Source of the DNA: Lateolabrax maculatus
Lineage: Eukaryota > Chordata > Actinopteri > Acropomatiformes > Lateolabracidae
Assembly (NCBI GenBank): GCA_031216445.1
Contig: CM062197.1
Coordinates: 26,562,001-26,626,000 of the forward strand
Length of the DNA: 64,000 nucleotides
Direction of reading: 5' to 3'
Part shown: one piece after another, positions 51,101 to 64,000 of the stretch
How positions within the stretch are numbered: position 1 is the first letter of the stretch
Layout: every line of letters starts with the position of its first letter
Made by a program: the position numbers and the translations under genes
Notes under the pieces: model-generated
Told to the model about the DNA's origin: nothing
Seen by the model: only the letters and a program-made list of their open reading frames with translations
The model's database searches: none

Positions 51101-54100
51101 TAAATAAGCAAACTTGCTCTGAATGATGTTATTCAACAGAACTGAGTGTTTTCATAATAATGTGACCATAATAAACATCAACTGTCATAAAACACCTTAT
51201 TTCATCAAAAGAAGTTGATAAATAAGCAAAGTAAACATCAACAGAACTGAATGATGTTATTCAACAGAACTGAGTGTTTTCATAATAATGTGACCATAAT
51301 AAACATCAACTGTCATAAAACACCTTATTTCATCAAAAGAAGTTGATAAATAAGCAAAGTAAACATCAACAGAACTGAATGATGTTATTCAACAGAACTG
51401 AGTGTTTTCGTAATAATGTGATCATAATAAACATCAACTGTCATAAAACACCTTATTTCATCAAAAGAAGTTGATAAATAAGCAAACTTGCTCTGAATGA
51501 TGTTATTCAACAGAACTGAGTGTTTTCATAATAATGTGACCATAATAAACATCAACTGTCATAAAACACCTTATTTCATCAAAAGAAGTTGATAAATAAG
51601 CAAACATGCTCTGAATGATGTTATTCAACAGAACTGAGTGTTTCCATGCTTCTGTTATGAAAATAAAACATCAACAGTCAAAAAACACCTTATTTCATCA
51701 AAGAAGTTGATAAATAAGCAAATTTGCTCCCAATGATGTTATTCAACAGAAAGGAGTGTTTTCATAATACTGTGATGAAAATAAACATCAACTGTCAAAA
51801 AACACCTTATTTGATCAAAAGAAGTTGATAAATAAGCAAACTTGCTCTGAATGATGTTATTCAACAGAAAGGAGTGTTATTTATAATACTGTGACCATAA
51901 TAAACATCAACAGTCATAAAACACCTTATTTCATCAAAAGAAGTTGATAAATAAGCAAAGTAAACATCAACAGAACTGAATGATGTTATTCAACAGAACT
52001 GAGTGTTTTCATAATAATGTGACCATAATAAACATCAACAGTCATAAAACACCTTATTTCATCAAAAGAAGTTGATAAATAAGCAAAGTAAACATCAACA
52101 GAACTGAATGATGTTATTCAACAGAACTGAGTGTTTTCATAATAATGTGACCATAATAAACATCAACAGTCATAAAACACCTTAATTCATCAAAAGAAGT
52201 TGATAAATAAGCAAAGTAAACATCAACAGAACTGAATGATGTTATTCAACAGAACTGAGTGTTTTCATAATAATGTGACCATAATAAACATCAACAGTCA
52301 TAAAACACCTTAATTCATCAAAAGAAGTTGATAAATAAGCAAAGTAAACATCAACAGAACTGAATGATGTTATTCAACAGAACTGAGTGTTTTCATAATA
52401 ATGTGACAATAATAAACATCAACTGTCATAAACACCTTATTTCATCAAAAGAAGTTGATAAATAAGCAAACTTGCTCTGAATGATGTTATTCAACAGAAC
52501 TGAGTGTTTTCATAATAATGTGACCATAATAAACATCAACTGTCATAAAACACCTTATTTCATCAAAAGAAGTTGATAATAAGCAAAGTAAACATCAACA
52601 GAACTGAATGATGTTATTCAACAGAACTGAGTGTTTTCATAATAATGTGACCATAATAAACATCAACAGTCATAAAACACCTTATTTCAACAAAAGAAGT
52701 TGATAAACAAGCAAACTTGCTCTGAATGATGTTATTCAACAGAAAGGAGTGTTTTCATAATAATGTGACCATAATAAACATCAACAGTCATAAAACACCT
52801 TATTTCATCAAAAGAAGTTGATAAATAAGCAAACTTGCTCTGAATGATGTTATTCAACAGAACTGAGTGTTTCCATGCTTCTGTTATGAAAATAAACATC
52901 AACAGTCAAAAAACACCTTATTTCATCAAAAGAAGTTGATAAATAAGCAAACTTGCTCTGAATGATGTTATTCACAGAACTGAGTGTTTTCATAATAATG
53001 TGACCATAATAAACATCAACAGTCATAAAACACCTTATTTCATCAAAAGAAGTTGATAAATAAGCAAACTTGCTCTGAATGATGTTATTCAACAGAAAGG
53101 AGTGTTTTCATAATACTGTGACCATAATAAACATCAACAGTCATAAAACACCTTATTTCATCAAAAGAAGTTGATAAATAAGCAAACATCAACAGAACTG
53201 AATGATGTTATTCAACAGAACTGAGTGTTTTCATAATAATGTGACCATAATAAACATCAACAGTCATAAAACACCTTATTTCATCAAAAGAAGTTGATAA
53301 ATAAGCAAAGTAAACATCAACAGAACTGAATGATGTTATTCAACAGAACTGAGTGTTTTCATAATAATGTGACCATAATAAACATCAACTGTCATAAAAC
53401 ACCTTATTTCATCAAAAGAAGTTGATAAATAAGCAAACTTGCTCTGAATGATGTTATTCAACAGAACTGAGTGTTTTCATAATAATGTGACCATAATAAA
53501 CATCAACTGTCATAAAACACCTTATTTCATCAAAAGAAGTTGATAAATAGGCAAACTTGCTCTGAATGATGTTATTCAACAGAACTGAGTGTTTCCATAA
53601 TAATGTGACCATAATAAACATCAACTGTCATAAAACACCTTATTTCATCAAAAGAAGTTGATAAATAAGCAAAGTAAACATCAACAGAACTGAATGATGT
53701 TATTCAACAGAACTGAGTGTTTTCATAATAATGTGACCATAATAAACATCAACAGTCATAAAACACCTTATTTCATCAAAAGAAGTTGATAAATAAGCAA
53801 AGTAAACATCAACAGAACTGAATGATGTTATTCAACAGAACTGAGTGTTTTCATAATAATGTGACCATAATAAACATCAACTGTCATAAAACACCTTATT
53901 TCATCAAAAGAAGTTGATAAATAAGCAAACTTGCTCTGAATGATGTTATTCAACAGAACTGAGTGTTTTCATAATAATGTGACCATAATAAACATCAACT
54001 GTCATAAAACACCTTATTTCATCAAAAGAAGTTGATAAATAAGCAAACTTGCTCTGAATGATGTTATTCAACAGAACTGAGTGTTTCCATAATAATGTGA

Positions 54101-57100
54101 CCATAATAAACATCAACTGTCATAAAACACCTTATTTCATCAAAAGAAGTTGATAAATAAGCAAAGTAAACATCAACAGAACTGAATGATGTTATTCAAC
54201 AGAACTGAGTGTTTTCATAATAATGTGACCATAATAAACATCAACAGTCATAAAACACCTTATTTCATCAAAAGAAGTTGATAAATAAGCAAAGTAAACA
54301 TCAACAGAACTGAATGATGTTATTCAACAGAACTGAGTGTTTTCATAATAATGTGACCATAATAAACATCAACTGTCATAAAACACCTTATTTCATCAAA
54401 AGAAGTTGATAAATAAGCAAACTTGCTCTGAATGATGTTATTCAACAGAACTGAGTGTTTTCATAATAATGTGACCATAATAAACATCAACTGTCATAAA
54501 ACACCTTATTTGATCAAAAGATGTTGATAAATAAGCAAAGTAAACATCAACAGAACTGAATGATGTTATTCAACAGAACTGAGTGTTTTCATAATAATGT
54601 GACCATAATAAACATCAACAGTCATAAAACACCTTATTTCAACAAAAGAAGTTGATAAACAAGCAAACTTGCTCTGAATGATGTTATTCAACAGAAAGGA
54701 GTGTTTTCATAATAATGTGACCATAATAAACATCAACTGTCATAAAACACCTTATTTCATCAAAAGAAGTTGATAAATAAGCAAACTTGCTCTGAATGAT
54801 GTTATTCAACAGAAAGGAGTGTTTTCATAATAATGTGACCATAATAAACATCAACAGTCATAAAACACCTTATTTCATCAAAAGAAGTTGATAAATAAGC
54901 AAACATGCTCTGAATGATGTTATTCAACAGAACTGAGTGTTTCCATGCTTCTGTTATGAAAATTAACATCAACTGTCAAAACACACCTTATTTCATCAAA
55001 AGAAGTTGATAAATAAGCAAACTTGCTCTCAATGATGTTATTCAACAGAAAGGAGTGTTTTCATAATAATGTGACCATAATAAACATCAACTGTCATAAA
55101 ACACCTTATTTCATCAAAAGAAGTTGATAAATAAGCAAAGTAAACATCAACAGAACTGAATGATGTTATTCAACAGAACTGAGTGTTTTCATAATAATGT
55201 GACCATAATAAACATCAACTGTCATAAAACACCTTATTTCATCAAAAAAAGTTGATAAATAAGCAAAGTAAACATCAACAGAACTGAATGATGTTATTCA
55301 ACAGAACTGAGTGTTTTCATAATAATGTGACCATAATAAACATCAACTGTCATAAAACACCTTATTTCATCAAAAGAAGTTGATAAATAAGCAAAGTAAA
55401 CATCAACAGAACTGAATGATGTTATTCAACAGAACTGAGTGTTTTCATAATAATGTGACCATAATAAACATCAACTGTCATAAAACACCTTATTTCATCA
55501 AAAGAAGTTGATAAATAAGCAAACTTGCTCTGAATGATGTTATTCAACAGAACTGAGTGTTTTCATAATAATGTGACCATAATAAACATCAACTGTCATA
55601 AAACACCTTATTTCATCAAAAGAAGTTGATAAATAAGCAAAGTAAACATCAACAGAACTGAATGATGTTATTCAACAGAACTGAGTGTTTTCATAATAAT
55701 GTGACCATAATAAACATCAACAGTCATAAAACACCTTATTTCAACAAAAGAAGTTGATGAACAAGCAAACTTGCTCTGAATGATGTTATTCAACAGAAAG
55801 GAGTGTTTTCATAATAATGTGACCATAATAAACATCAACAGTCATAAAACACCTTATTTCATCAAAAGAAGTTGATAAATAAGCAAACTTGCTCTGAATG
55901 ATGTTATTCAACAGAACTGAGTGTTTCCATGCTTCTGTTATGAAAATAAACATCAACAGTCAAAAAACACCTTATTTCATCAAAAGAAGTTGATAAATAA
56001 GCAAACTTGCTCTGAATGATGTTATTCAACAGAAAGGAGTGTTTTCATAATACTGTGACCATAATAAACATCAACAGTCATAAAACACCTTATTTCATCA
56101 AAAGAAGTTGATAAATAAGCAAACTTGCTCTGAATGATGTTATTCAACAGAACTGAGTGTTTTCATAATAATGTGACCATAATAAACATCAACTGTCATA
56201 AAACACCTTATTTCATCAAAAGAAGTTGATAAATAAGCAAAGTAAACATCAACAGAACTGAATGATGTTATTCAACAGAACTGAGTGTTTTCATAATAAT
56301 GTGACCATAATAAACATCAACAGTCATAAAACACCTTATTTCATCAAAAGAAGTTGATAAATAAGCAAAGTAAACATCAACAGAACTGAATGATGTTATT
56401 CAACAGAACTGAGTGTTTTCATAATAATGTGACCATAATAAACATCAACTGTCATAAAACACCTTATTTCATCAAAAGAAGTTGATAAATAAGCAAACTT
56501 GCTCTGAATGATGTTATTCAACAGAACTGAGTGTTTTCATAATAATGTGACCATAATAAACATCAACTGTCATAAAACACCTTATTTGATCAAAAGAAGT
56601 TGATAAATAAGCAAACTTGCTCTGAATGATGTTATTCAACAGAAAGGAGTGTTATTTATAATACTGTGACCATAATAAACATCAACAGTCATAAAACACC
56701 TTATTTCATCAAAAGAAGTTGATAAATAAGCAAACATCAACAGAACTGAATGATGTTATTCAACAGAACTGAGTGTTTTCATAATAATGTGACCATAATA
56801 AACATCAACAGTCATAAAACACCTTATTTCATCAAAAGAAGTTGATAAATAAGCAAAGTAAACATCAACAGAACTGAATGATGTTATTCAACAGAACTGA
56901 GTGTTTTCATAATAATGTGACCATAATAAACATCAACTGTCATAAAACACCTTATTTCATCAAAAGAAGTTGATAAATAAGCAAACTTGCTCTGAATGAT
57001 GTTATTCAACAGAACTGAGTGTTTTCATAATAATGTGACCATAATAAACATCAACTGTCATAAAACACCTTATTTCATCAAAAGAAGTTGATAAATAAGC

Positions 57101-60100
57101 AAAGTAAACATCAACAGAACTGAATGATGTTATTCAACAGAACTGAGTGTTTTCATAATAATGTGACCATAATAAACATCAACAGTCATAAAACACCTTA
57201 TTTCATCAAAAGAAGTTGATAAATAAGCAAACTTGCTCTGAATGATGTTATTCAACAGAACTGAGTGTTTTCATAATAATGTGACCATAATAAACATCAA
57301 CTGTCATAAAACACCTTATTTGATCAAAAGATGTTGATAAATAAGCAAAGTAAACATCAACAGAACTGAATGATGTTATTCAACAGAACTGAGTGTTTTC
57401 ATAATAATGTGACCATAATAAACATCAACAGTCATAAAACACCTTATTTCAACAAAAGAAGTTGATAAACAAGCAAACTTGCTCTGAATGATGTTATTCA
57501 ACAGAAAGGAGTGTTTTCATAATAATGTGACCATAATAAACATCAACAGTCATAAAACACCTTATTTCATCAAAAGAAGTTGATAAATAAGCAAACATGC
57601 TCTGAATGATGTTATTCAACAGAACTGAGTGTTTCCATGCTTCTGTTATGAAAATTAACATCAACTGTCAAAACACACCTTATTTCATCAAAAGAAGTTG
57701 ATAAATAAGCAAACTTGCTCTCAATGATGTTATTCAACAGAAAGGAGTGTTTTCATAATAATGTGACCATAATAAACATCAACAGTCAAAAAACACCTTA
57801 TTTCATCAAAAGAAGTTGATAAATAAGCAAAGTAAACATCAACAGAACTGAATGATGTTATTCAACAGAACTGAGTGTTTTCATAATAATGTGACCATAA
57901 TAAACATCAACAGTCATAAAACACCTTATTTCATCAAAAGAAGTTGATAAATAAGCAAAGTAAACATCAACAGAACTGAATGATGTTATTCAACAGAACT
58001 GAGTGTTTTCATAATAATGTGACCATAATAAACATCAACTGTCATAAAACACCTTATTTCATCAAAAGAAGTTGATAAATAAGCAAAGTAAACATCAACA
58101 GAACTGAATGATGTTATTCAACAGAACTGAGTGTTTTCATAATAATGTGACCATAATAAACATCAACTGTCATAAAACACCTTATTTCATCAAAAGAAGT
58201 TGATAAATAAGCAAACTTGCTCTGAATGATGTTATTCAACAGAACTGAGTGTTTTCATAATAATGTGACCATAATAAACATCAACTGTCATAAAACACCT
58301 TATTTCATCAAAAGAAGTTGATAAATAAGCAAAGTAAACATCAACAGAACTGAATGATGTTATTCAACAGAACTGAGTGTTTTCATAATAATGTGACCAT
58401 AATAAACATCAACAGTCATAAAACACCTTATTTCATCAAAAGAAGTTGATAAATAAGCAAACTTGCTCTGAATGATGTTATTCAACAGAACTGAGTGTTT
58501 TCATAATAATGTGACCATAATAAACATCAACTGTCATAAAACACCTTATTTGATCAAAAGATGTTGATAAATAAGCAAAGTAAACATCAACAGAACTGAA
58601 GGATGTTATTCAACAGAACTGAGTGTTTTCATAATAATGTGACCATAATAAACATCAACTGTCATAAAACACCTTATTTCATCAAAAGAAGTTGATAAAT
58701 AAGCAAACTTGCTCTGAATGATGTTATTCAACAGAACTGAGTGTTTTCATAATAATGTGACCATAATAAACATCAACTGTCATAAAACACCTTATTTGAT
58801 CAAAAGAAGTTGATAAATAAGCAAACTTGCTCTGAATGATGTTATTCAACAGAAAGGAGTGTTATTTATAATACTGTGACCATAATAAACATCAACAGTC
58901 ATAAAACACCTTATTTCATCAAAAGAAGTTGATAAATAAGCAAACATCAACAGAACTGAATGATGTTATTCAACAGAACTGAGTGTTTTCATAATAATGT
59001 GACCATAATAAACATCAACTGTCATAAAACACCTTATTTCATCAAAAGAAGTTGATAAATAAGCAAACTTGCTCTGAATGATGTTATTCAACAGAACTGA
59101 GTGTTTTCATAATAATGTGACCATAATAAACATCAACTGTCATAAAACACCTTATTTGATCAAAAGATGTTGATAAATAAGCAAAGTAAACATCAACAGA
59201 ACTGAATGATGTTATTCAACAGAACTGAGTGTTTTCATAATAATGTGACCATAATAAACATCAACAGTCATAAAACACCTTATTTCAACAAAAGAAGTTG
59301 ATAAACAAGCAAACTTGCTCTGAATGATGTTATTCAACAGAAAGGAGTGTTTTCATAATAATGTGACCATAATAAACATCAACTGTCATAAAACACCTTA
59401 TTTCATCAAAAGAAGTTGATAAATAAGCAAACTTGCTCTGAATGATGTTATTCAACAGAAAGGAGTGTTTTCATAATAATGTGACCATAATAAACATCAA
59501 CAGTCATAAAACACCTTATTTCATCAAAAGAAGTTGATAAATAAGCAAACATGCTCTGAATGATGTTATTCAACAGAACTGAGTGTTTCCATGCTTCTGT
59601 TATGAAAATTAACATCAACTGTCAAAACACACCTTATTTCATCAAAAGAAGTTGATAAATAAGCAAACTTGCTCTCAATGATGTTATTCAACAGAAAGGA
59701 GTGTTTTCATAATAATGTGACCATAATAAACATCAACAGTCAAAAAACACCTTATTTCATCAAAAGAAGTTGATAAATAAGCAAAGTAAACATCAACAGA
59801 ACTGAATGATGTTATTCAACAGAACTGAGTGTTTTCATAATAATGTGACCATAATAAACATCAACAGTCATAAAACACCTTATTTCATCAAAAGAAGTTG
59901 ATAAATAAGCAAAGTAAACATCAACAGAACTGAATGATGTTATTCAACAGAACTGAGTGTTTTCATAATAATGTGACCATAATAAACATCAACTGTCATA
60001 AAACACCTTATTTCATCAAAAGAAGTTGATAAATAAGCAAAGTAAACATCAACAGAACAGAATGATGTTATTCAACAGAACTGAGTGTTTTCATAATAAT

Positions 60101-63100
60101 GTGACCATAATAAACATCAACTGTCATAAAACACCTTATTTCATCAAAAGAAGTTGATAAATAAGCAAACTTGCTCTGAATGATGTTATTCAACAGAACT
60201 GAGTGTTTTCATAATAATGTGACCATAATAAACATCAACTGTCATAAAACACCTTATTTCATCAAAAGAAGTTGATAAATAAGCAAAGTAAACATCAACA
60301 GAACTGAATGATGTTATTCAACAGAACTGAGTGTTTTCATAATAATGTGACCATAATAAACATCAACAGTCATAAAACACCTTATTTCATCAAAAGAAGT
60401 TGATAAATAAGCAAACTTGCTCTGAATGATGTTATTCAACAGAACTGAGTGTTTCCATGCTTCTGTTATGAAAATAAACATCAACAGTCAAAAAACACCT
60501 TATTTCATCAAAAGAAGTTGATAAATAAGCAAACTTGCTCTGAATGATGTTATTCAACAGAAAGGAGTGTTTTCATAATACTGTGACCATAATAAACATC
60601 AACAGTCATAAAACACCTTATTTCATCAAAAGAAGTTGATAATAAGCAAACTTGCTCTGAATGATGTTATTCAACAGAACTGAGTGTTTTCATAATAATG
60701 TGACCATAATAAACATCAACTGTCATAAAACACCTTATTTCATCAAAAGAAGTTGATAAATAAGCAAAGTAAACATCACAGAACTGAATGATGTTATTCA
60801 ACAGAACTGAGTGTTTTCATAATAATGTGACCATAATAAACATCAACAGTCATAAAACACCTTATTTCATCAAAAGAAGTTGATAAATAAGCAAAGTAAA
60901 TATCAACAGAACTGAATGATGTTATTCAACAGAACTGAGTGTTTTCATAATAATGTGACCATAATAAACATCAACTGTCATAAAACACCTTATTTGATCA
61001 AAAGAAGTTGATAAATAAGCAAACTTGCTCTGAATGATGTTATTCAACAGAAAGGAGTGTTATTTATAATACTGTGACCATAATAAACATCAACAGTCAT
61101 AAACACCTTATTTCATCAAAAGAAGTTGATAAATAAGCAAACATCAACAGAACTGAATGATGTTATTCAACAGAACTGAGTGTTTTCATAATAATGTGAC
61201 CATAATAAACATCAACAGTCATAAAACACCTTATTTCATCAAAAGAAGTTGATAAATAAGCAAAGTAAACATCAACAGAACTGAATGATGTTATTCAACA
61301 GAACTGAGTGTTTTCATAATAATGTGACCATAATAAACATCAACTGTCATAAAACACCTTATTTCATCAAAGAAGTTGATAAATAAGCAAACTTGCTCTG
61401 AATGATGTTATTCAACAGACTGAGTGTTTTCATAATAATGTGACCATAATAAACATCAACTGTCATAAAACACCTTATTTCATCAAAAGAAGTTGATAAA
61501 TAAGCAAAGTAAACATCAACAGAACTGAATGATGTTATTCAACAGAACTGAGTGTTTTCATAATAATGTGACCATAATAAACATCAACAGTCATAAAACA
61601 CCTTATTTCATCAAAAGAAGTTGATAAATAAGCAAACTTGCTCTGAATGATGTTATTCAACAGAACTGAGTGTTTTCATAATAATGTGACCATAATAAAC
61701 ATCAACTGTCATAAAACACCTTATTTCATCAAAAGAAGTTGATAAATAAGCAAAGTAAACATCAACAGAACTGAATGATGTTATTCAACAGAACTGAGTG
61801 TTTTCATAATAATGTGACCATAATAAACATCAACAGTCATAAAACACCTTATTTCAACAAAAGAAGTTGATAAACAAGCAAACTTGCTCTGAATGATGTT
61901 ATTCAACAGAAAGGAGTGTTTTCATAATAATGTGACCATAATAAACATCAACTGTCATAAAACACCTTATTTCATCAAAAGAAGTTGATAAATAAGCAAA
62001 CTTGCTCTGAATGATGTTATTCAACAGAAAGGAGTGTTTTCATAATAATGTGACCATAATAAACATCAACAGTCATAAAACACCTTATTTCATCAAAAGA
62101 AGTTGATAAATAAGCAAACATGCTCTGAATGATGTTATTCAACAGAACTGAGTGTTTCCATGCTTCTGTTATGAAAATTAACATCAACTGTCAAAACACA
62201 CCTTATTTCATCAAAAGAAGTTGATAAATAAGCAAACTTGCTCTCAATGATGTTATGCAACAGAAAGGAGTGTTTTCATAATAATGTGACCATAATAAAC
62301 ATCAACAGTCAAAAAACACCTTATTTCATCAAAGAAGTTGATAAATAAGCAAAGTAAACATCAACAGAACTGAATGATGTTATTCAACAGAACTGAGTGT
62401 TTTCATAATAATGTGACCATAATAAACATCAACAGTCATAAAACACCTTATTTCATCAAAAGAAGTTGATAAATAAGCAAAGTAAACATCAACAGAACTG
62501 AATGATGTTATTCAACAGAACTGAGTGTTTTCATAATAATGTGACCATAATAAACATCAACTGTCATAAAACACCTTATTTCATCAAAAGAAGTTGATAA
62601 ATAAGCAAAGTAAACATCAACAGAACTGAATGATGTTATTCAACAGAACTGAGTGTTTTCATAATAATGTGACCATAATAAACATCAACTGTCATAAAAC
62701 ACCTTATTTCATCAAAAGAAGTTGATAAATAAGCAAACTTGCTCTGAATGATGTTATTCAACAGAACTGAGTGTTTTCATAATAATGTGACCATAATAAA
62801 CATCAACTGTCATAAAACACCTTATTTCATCAAAAGAAGTTGATAAATAAGCAAAGTAAACATCAACAGAACTGAATGATGTTATTCAACAGAACTGAGT
62901 GTTTTCATAATAATGTGACCATAATAAACATCAACAGTCATAAAACACCTTATTTCATCAAAAGAAGTTGATAAATAAGCAAACTTGCTCTGAATGATGT
63001 TATTCAACAGAACTGAGTGTTTTCATAATAATGTGACCATAATAAACATCAACTGTCATAAAACACCTTATTTGATCAAAAGATGTTGATAAATAAGCAA

Positions 63101-64000
63101 AGTAAACATCAACAGAACTGAATGATGTTATTCAACAGAACTGAGTGTTTTCATAATAATGTGACCATAATAAACATCAACAGTCATAAAACACCTTATT
63201 TCATCAAAAGAAGTTGATAAATAAGCAAACTTGCTCTGAATGATGTTATTCAACAGAAAGGAGTGTTTTCATAATACTGTGACCATAATAAACATCAACA
63301 GTCATGAAACACCTTGTTTCATCAAAAGAAGTTGATAAATAAGCAAAGTAAACATCAACAGAACTGAATGATGTTATTCAACAGAACTGAGTGTTTTCAT
63401 AATAATGTGACCATAATAAACATCAACAGTCATAAAACACCTTATTTCATCAAAAGAAGTTGATAAATAAGCAAAGTAAACATCAACAGAACTGAATGAT
63501 GTTATTCAACACAACTGAGTGTTTTCATAATAATGTGACCATAATAAACATCAACAGTCATAAAACACCTTATTTCATCAAAAGAAGTTGATAAATAAGC
63601 AAAGTAAACATCAACAGAACTGAATGATGTTATTCAACAGAACTGAGTGTTTTCATAATAATGTGACCATAATAAACATCAACTGTCATAAAACACCTTA
63701 TTTCATCAAAAGAAGTTGATAAATAAGCAAACTTGCTCTCAATGATGTTATTCAACAGAAAGGAGTGTTTTCATAATACTGTGATGAAAATAAACATCAA
63801 CTGTCAAAAAACACCTTATTTCATCAAAAGAAGTTGATAAATAAGCAAACTTGCTCTGAATGATGTTATTCAACAGAAAGGAGTGTTTTCATAATACTGT
63901 GATGAAAATAAACATCAACAGTCATAAAACACCTTATTTCATCAAAAGAAGTTGATAAATAAGCAAACTTGCTCTGAATGATGTTATTCAACAGAAAGGA

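Larger units (their letters stand above)
12305..64000 (+). repeat. Giant 118/128/123-bp satellite DNA array
   Basis: Continuous head-to-tail array running off the right edge, about 51.7 kb and roughly 420 monomers (estimate from a mean near 122 bp). The monomer begins GAATGATGTTATTCAACAGA. The basic 118-bp form ends in a CTTGCTCT linker. The 128-bp form has GTAAACATCAACAGAACT there, and the 123-bp form CATCAACAGAACT. The 118-bp consensus is about 29% GC (34 of 118) and has no CpG. Other alternating sites are AACTGAG/AAAGGAG, TTCATAATAATGTGACCATA versus TCCATGCTTCTGTTATGAAA, CATAAAA/CAAAAAA, and CATCAAAAG/CAACAAAAG/GATCAAAAG. All copies read in the same direction, and I saw no transposon, gene or gap inside. 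Nested higher-order repeats are annotated separately. A centromeric or pericentromeric location is likely from the architecture but not shown. Confidence 0.97.

Noticed and set aside
52850..53092. 80-codon open frame on the minus strand inside the satellite
   Set aside because: It exists only because a 1-bp deletion (TTCACAGAAC near 52,972) turns one 118-bp monomer into 117 bp (39 codons), letting one frame continue across two monomers. The peptide is simply the satellite translated twice.
12305..64000. Resemblance to a CRISPR array
   Set aside because: The repeats are head-to-tail monomers of 118-128 bp without unique spacers, in clearly eukaryotic DNA; there are no cas genes.
12305..64000. 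CENP-B box in the monomer
   Set aside because: The 118-bp consensus contains no CpG, so the TTCG...CGGG core cannot be present. The rare TTTTCGTAATAATG variant does not fit the rest of the box.

Overview
The window looks like teleost fish DNA. The grounds are a decayed class I (gamma/epsilon-like) endogenous retrovirus, a trace amine-associated receptor (TAAR) pseudogene of fish type, minus-strand pieces of a LINE-like repeat that I recognise as common in teleosts, and a very large AT-rich satellite. I see no intact protein-coding gene, no tRNA or rRNA and nothing prokaryotic. The species cannot be named from this.

Layout. 1-695: AT-rich flank with two simple repeats. 696-~3340: endogenous retrovirus with most of gag, protease, reverse transcriptase and env deleted; its integrase is split by a perfect 17-bp inverted repeat. 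3346-3690 and 6751-6925: two minus-strand fragments of one dispersed LINE-like repeat. 4689-5732: TAAR pseudogene with about six frame breaks. 6928-7778: seven satellite monomers in reverse orientation. 7785-9420: older, degenerate forward monomers interrupted by an LTR-like segment (~8380-8992). 9421-12300: mostly unassigned DNA with a diverged 235-bp duplication, a CpG-containing patch, a degenerate minisatellite and another dispersed repeat. 12305-64000 (right edge of the window): one uninterrupted forward satellite array of about 51.7 kb, roughly 420 monomers.

The satellite is the main content. The basic monomer is 118 bp, about 29% GC, with no CpG in its consensus. Two length variants, 128 and 123 bp, differ only in the segment joining one monomer to the next. 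Monomers form nested higher-order repeats (HORs) that can be counted exactly: a 246-bp dimer, a 1,870-bp unit that fits 15 monomers, a 2,830-bp 23-mer and a 2,568-bp 21-mer. Diagnostic variants are confined to sub-domains, as expected from local homogenisation by unequal exchange. The young monomer carries a 12-bp dyad hairpin that the degenerate older layer lacks, and the older layer is spaced at 146-147 bp. This is the organisation of a centromeric or pericentromeric satellite, but no kinetochore evidence is available here. A 118-bp centromeric satellite is known in pufferfishes; only the length can be compared.

The genes do not form a working system. The left 12 kb reads as a graveyard of mobile elements and one dead receptor next to satellite heterochromatin. 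The reverse-oriented block and the proximal edge of the main array share a rare variant, which suggests an inversion moved part of the array edge.
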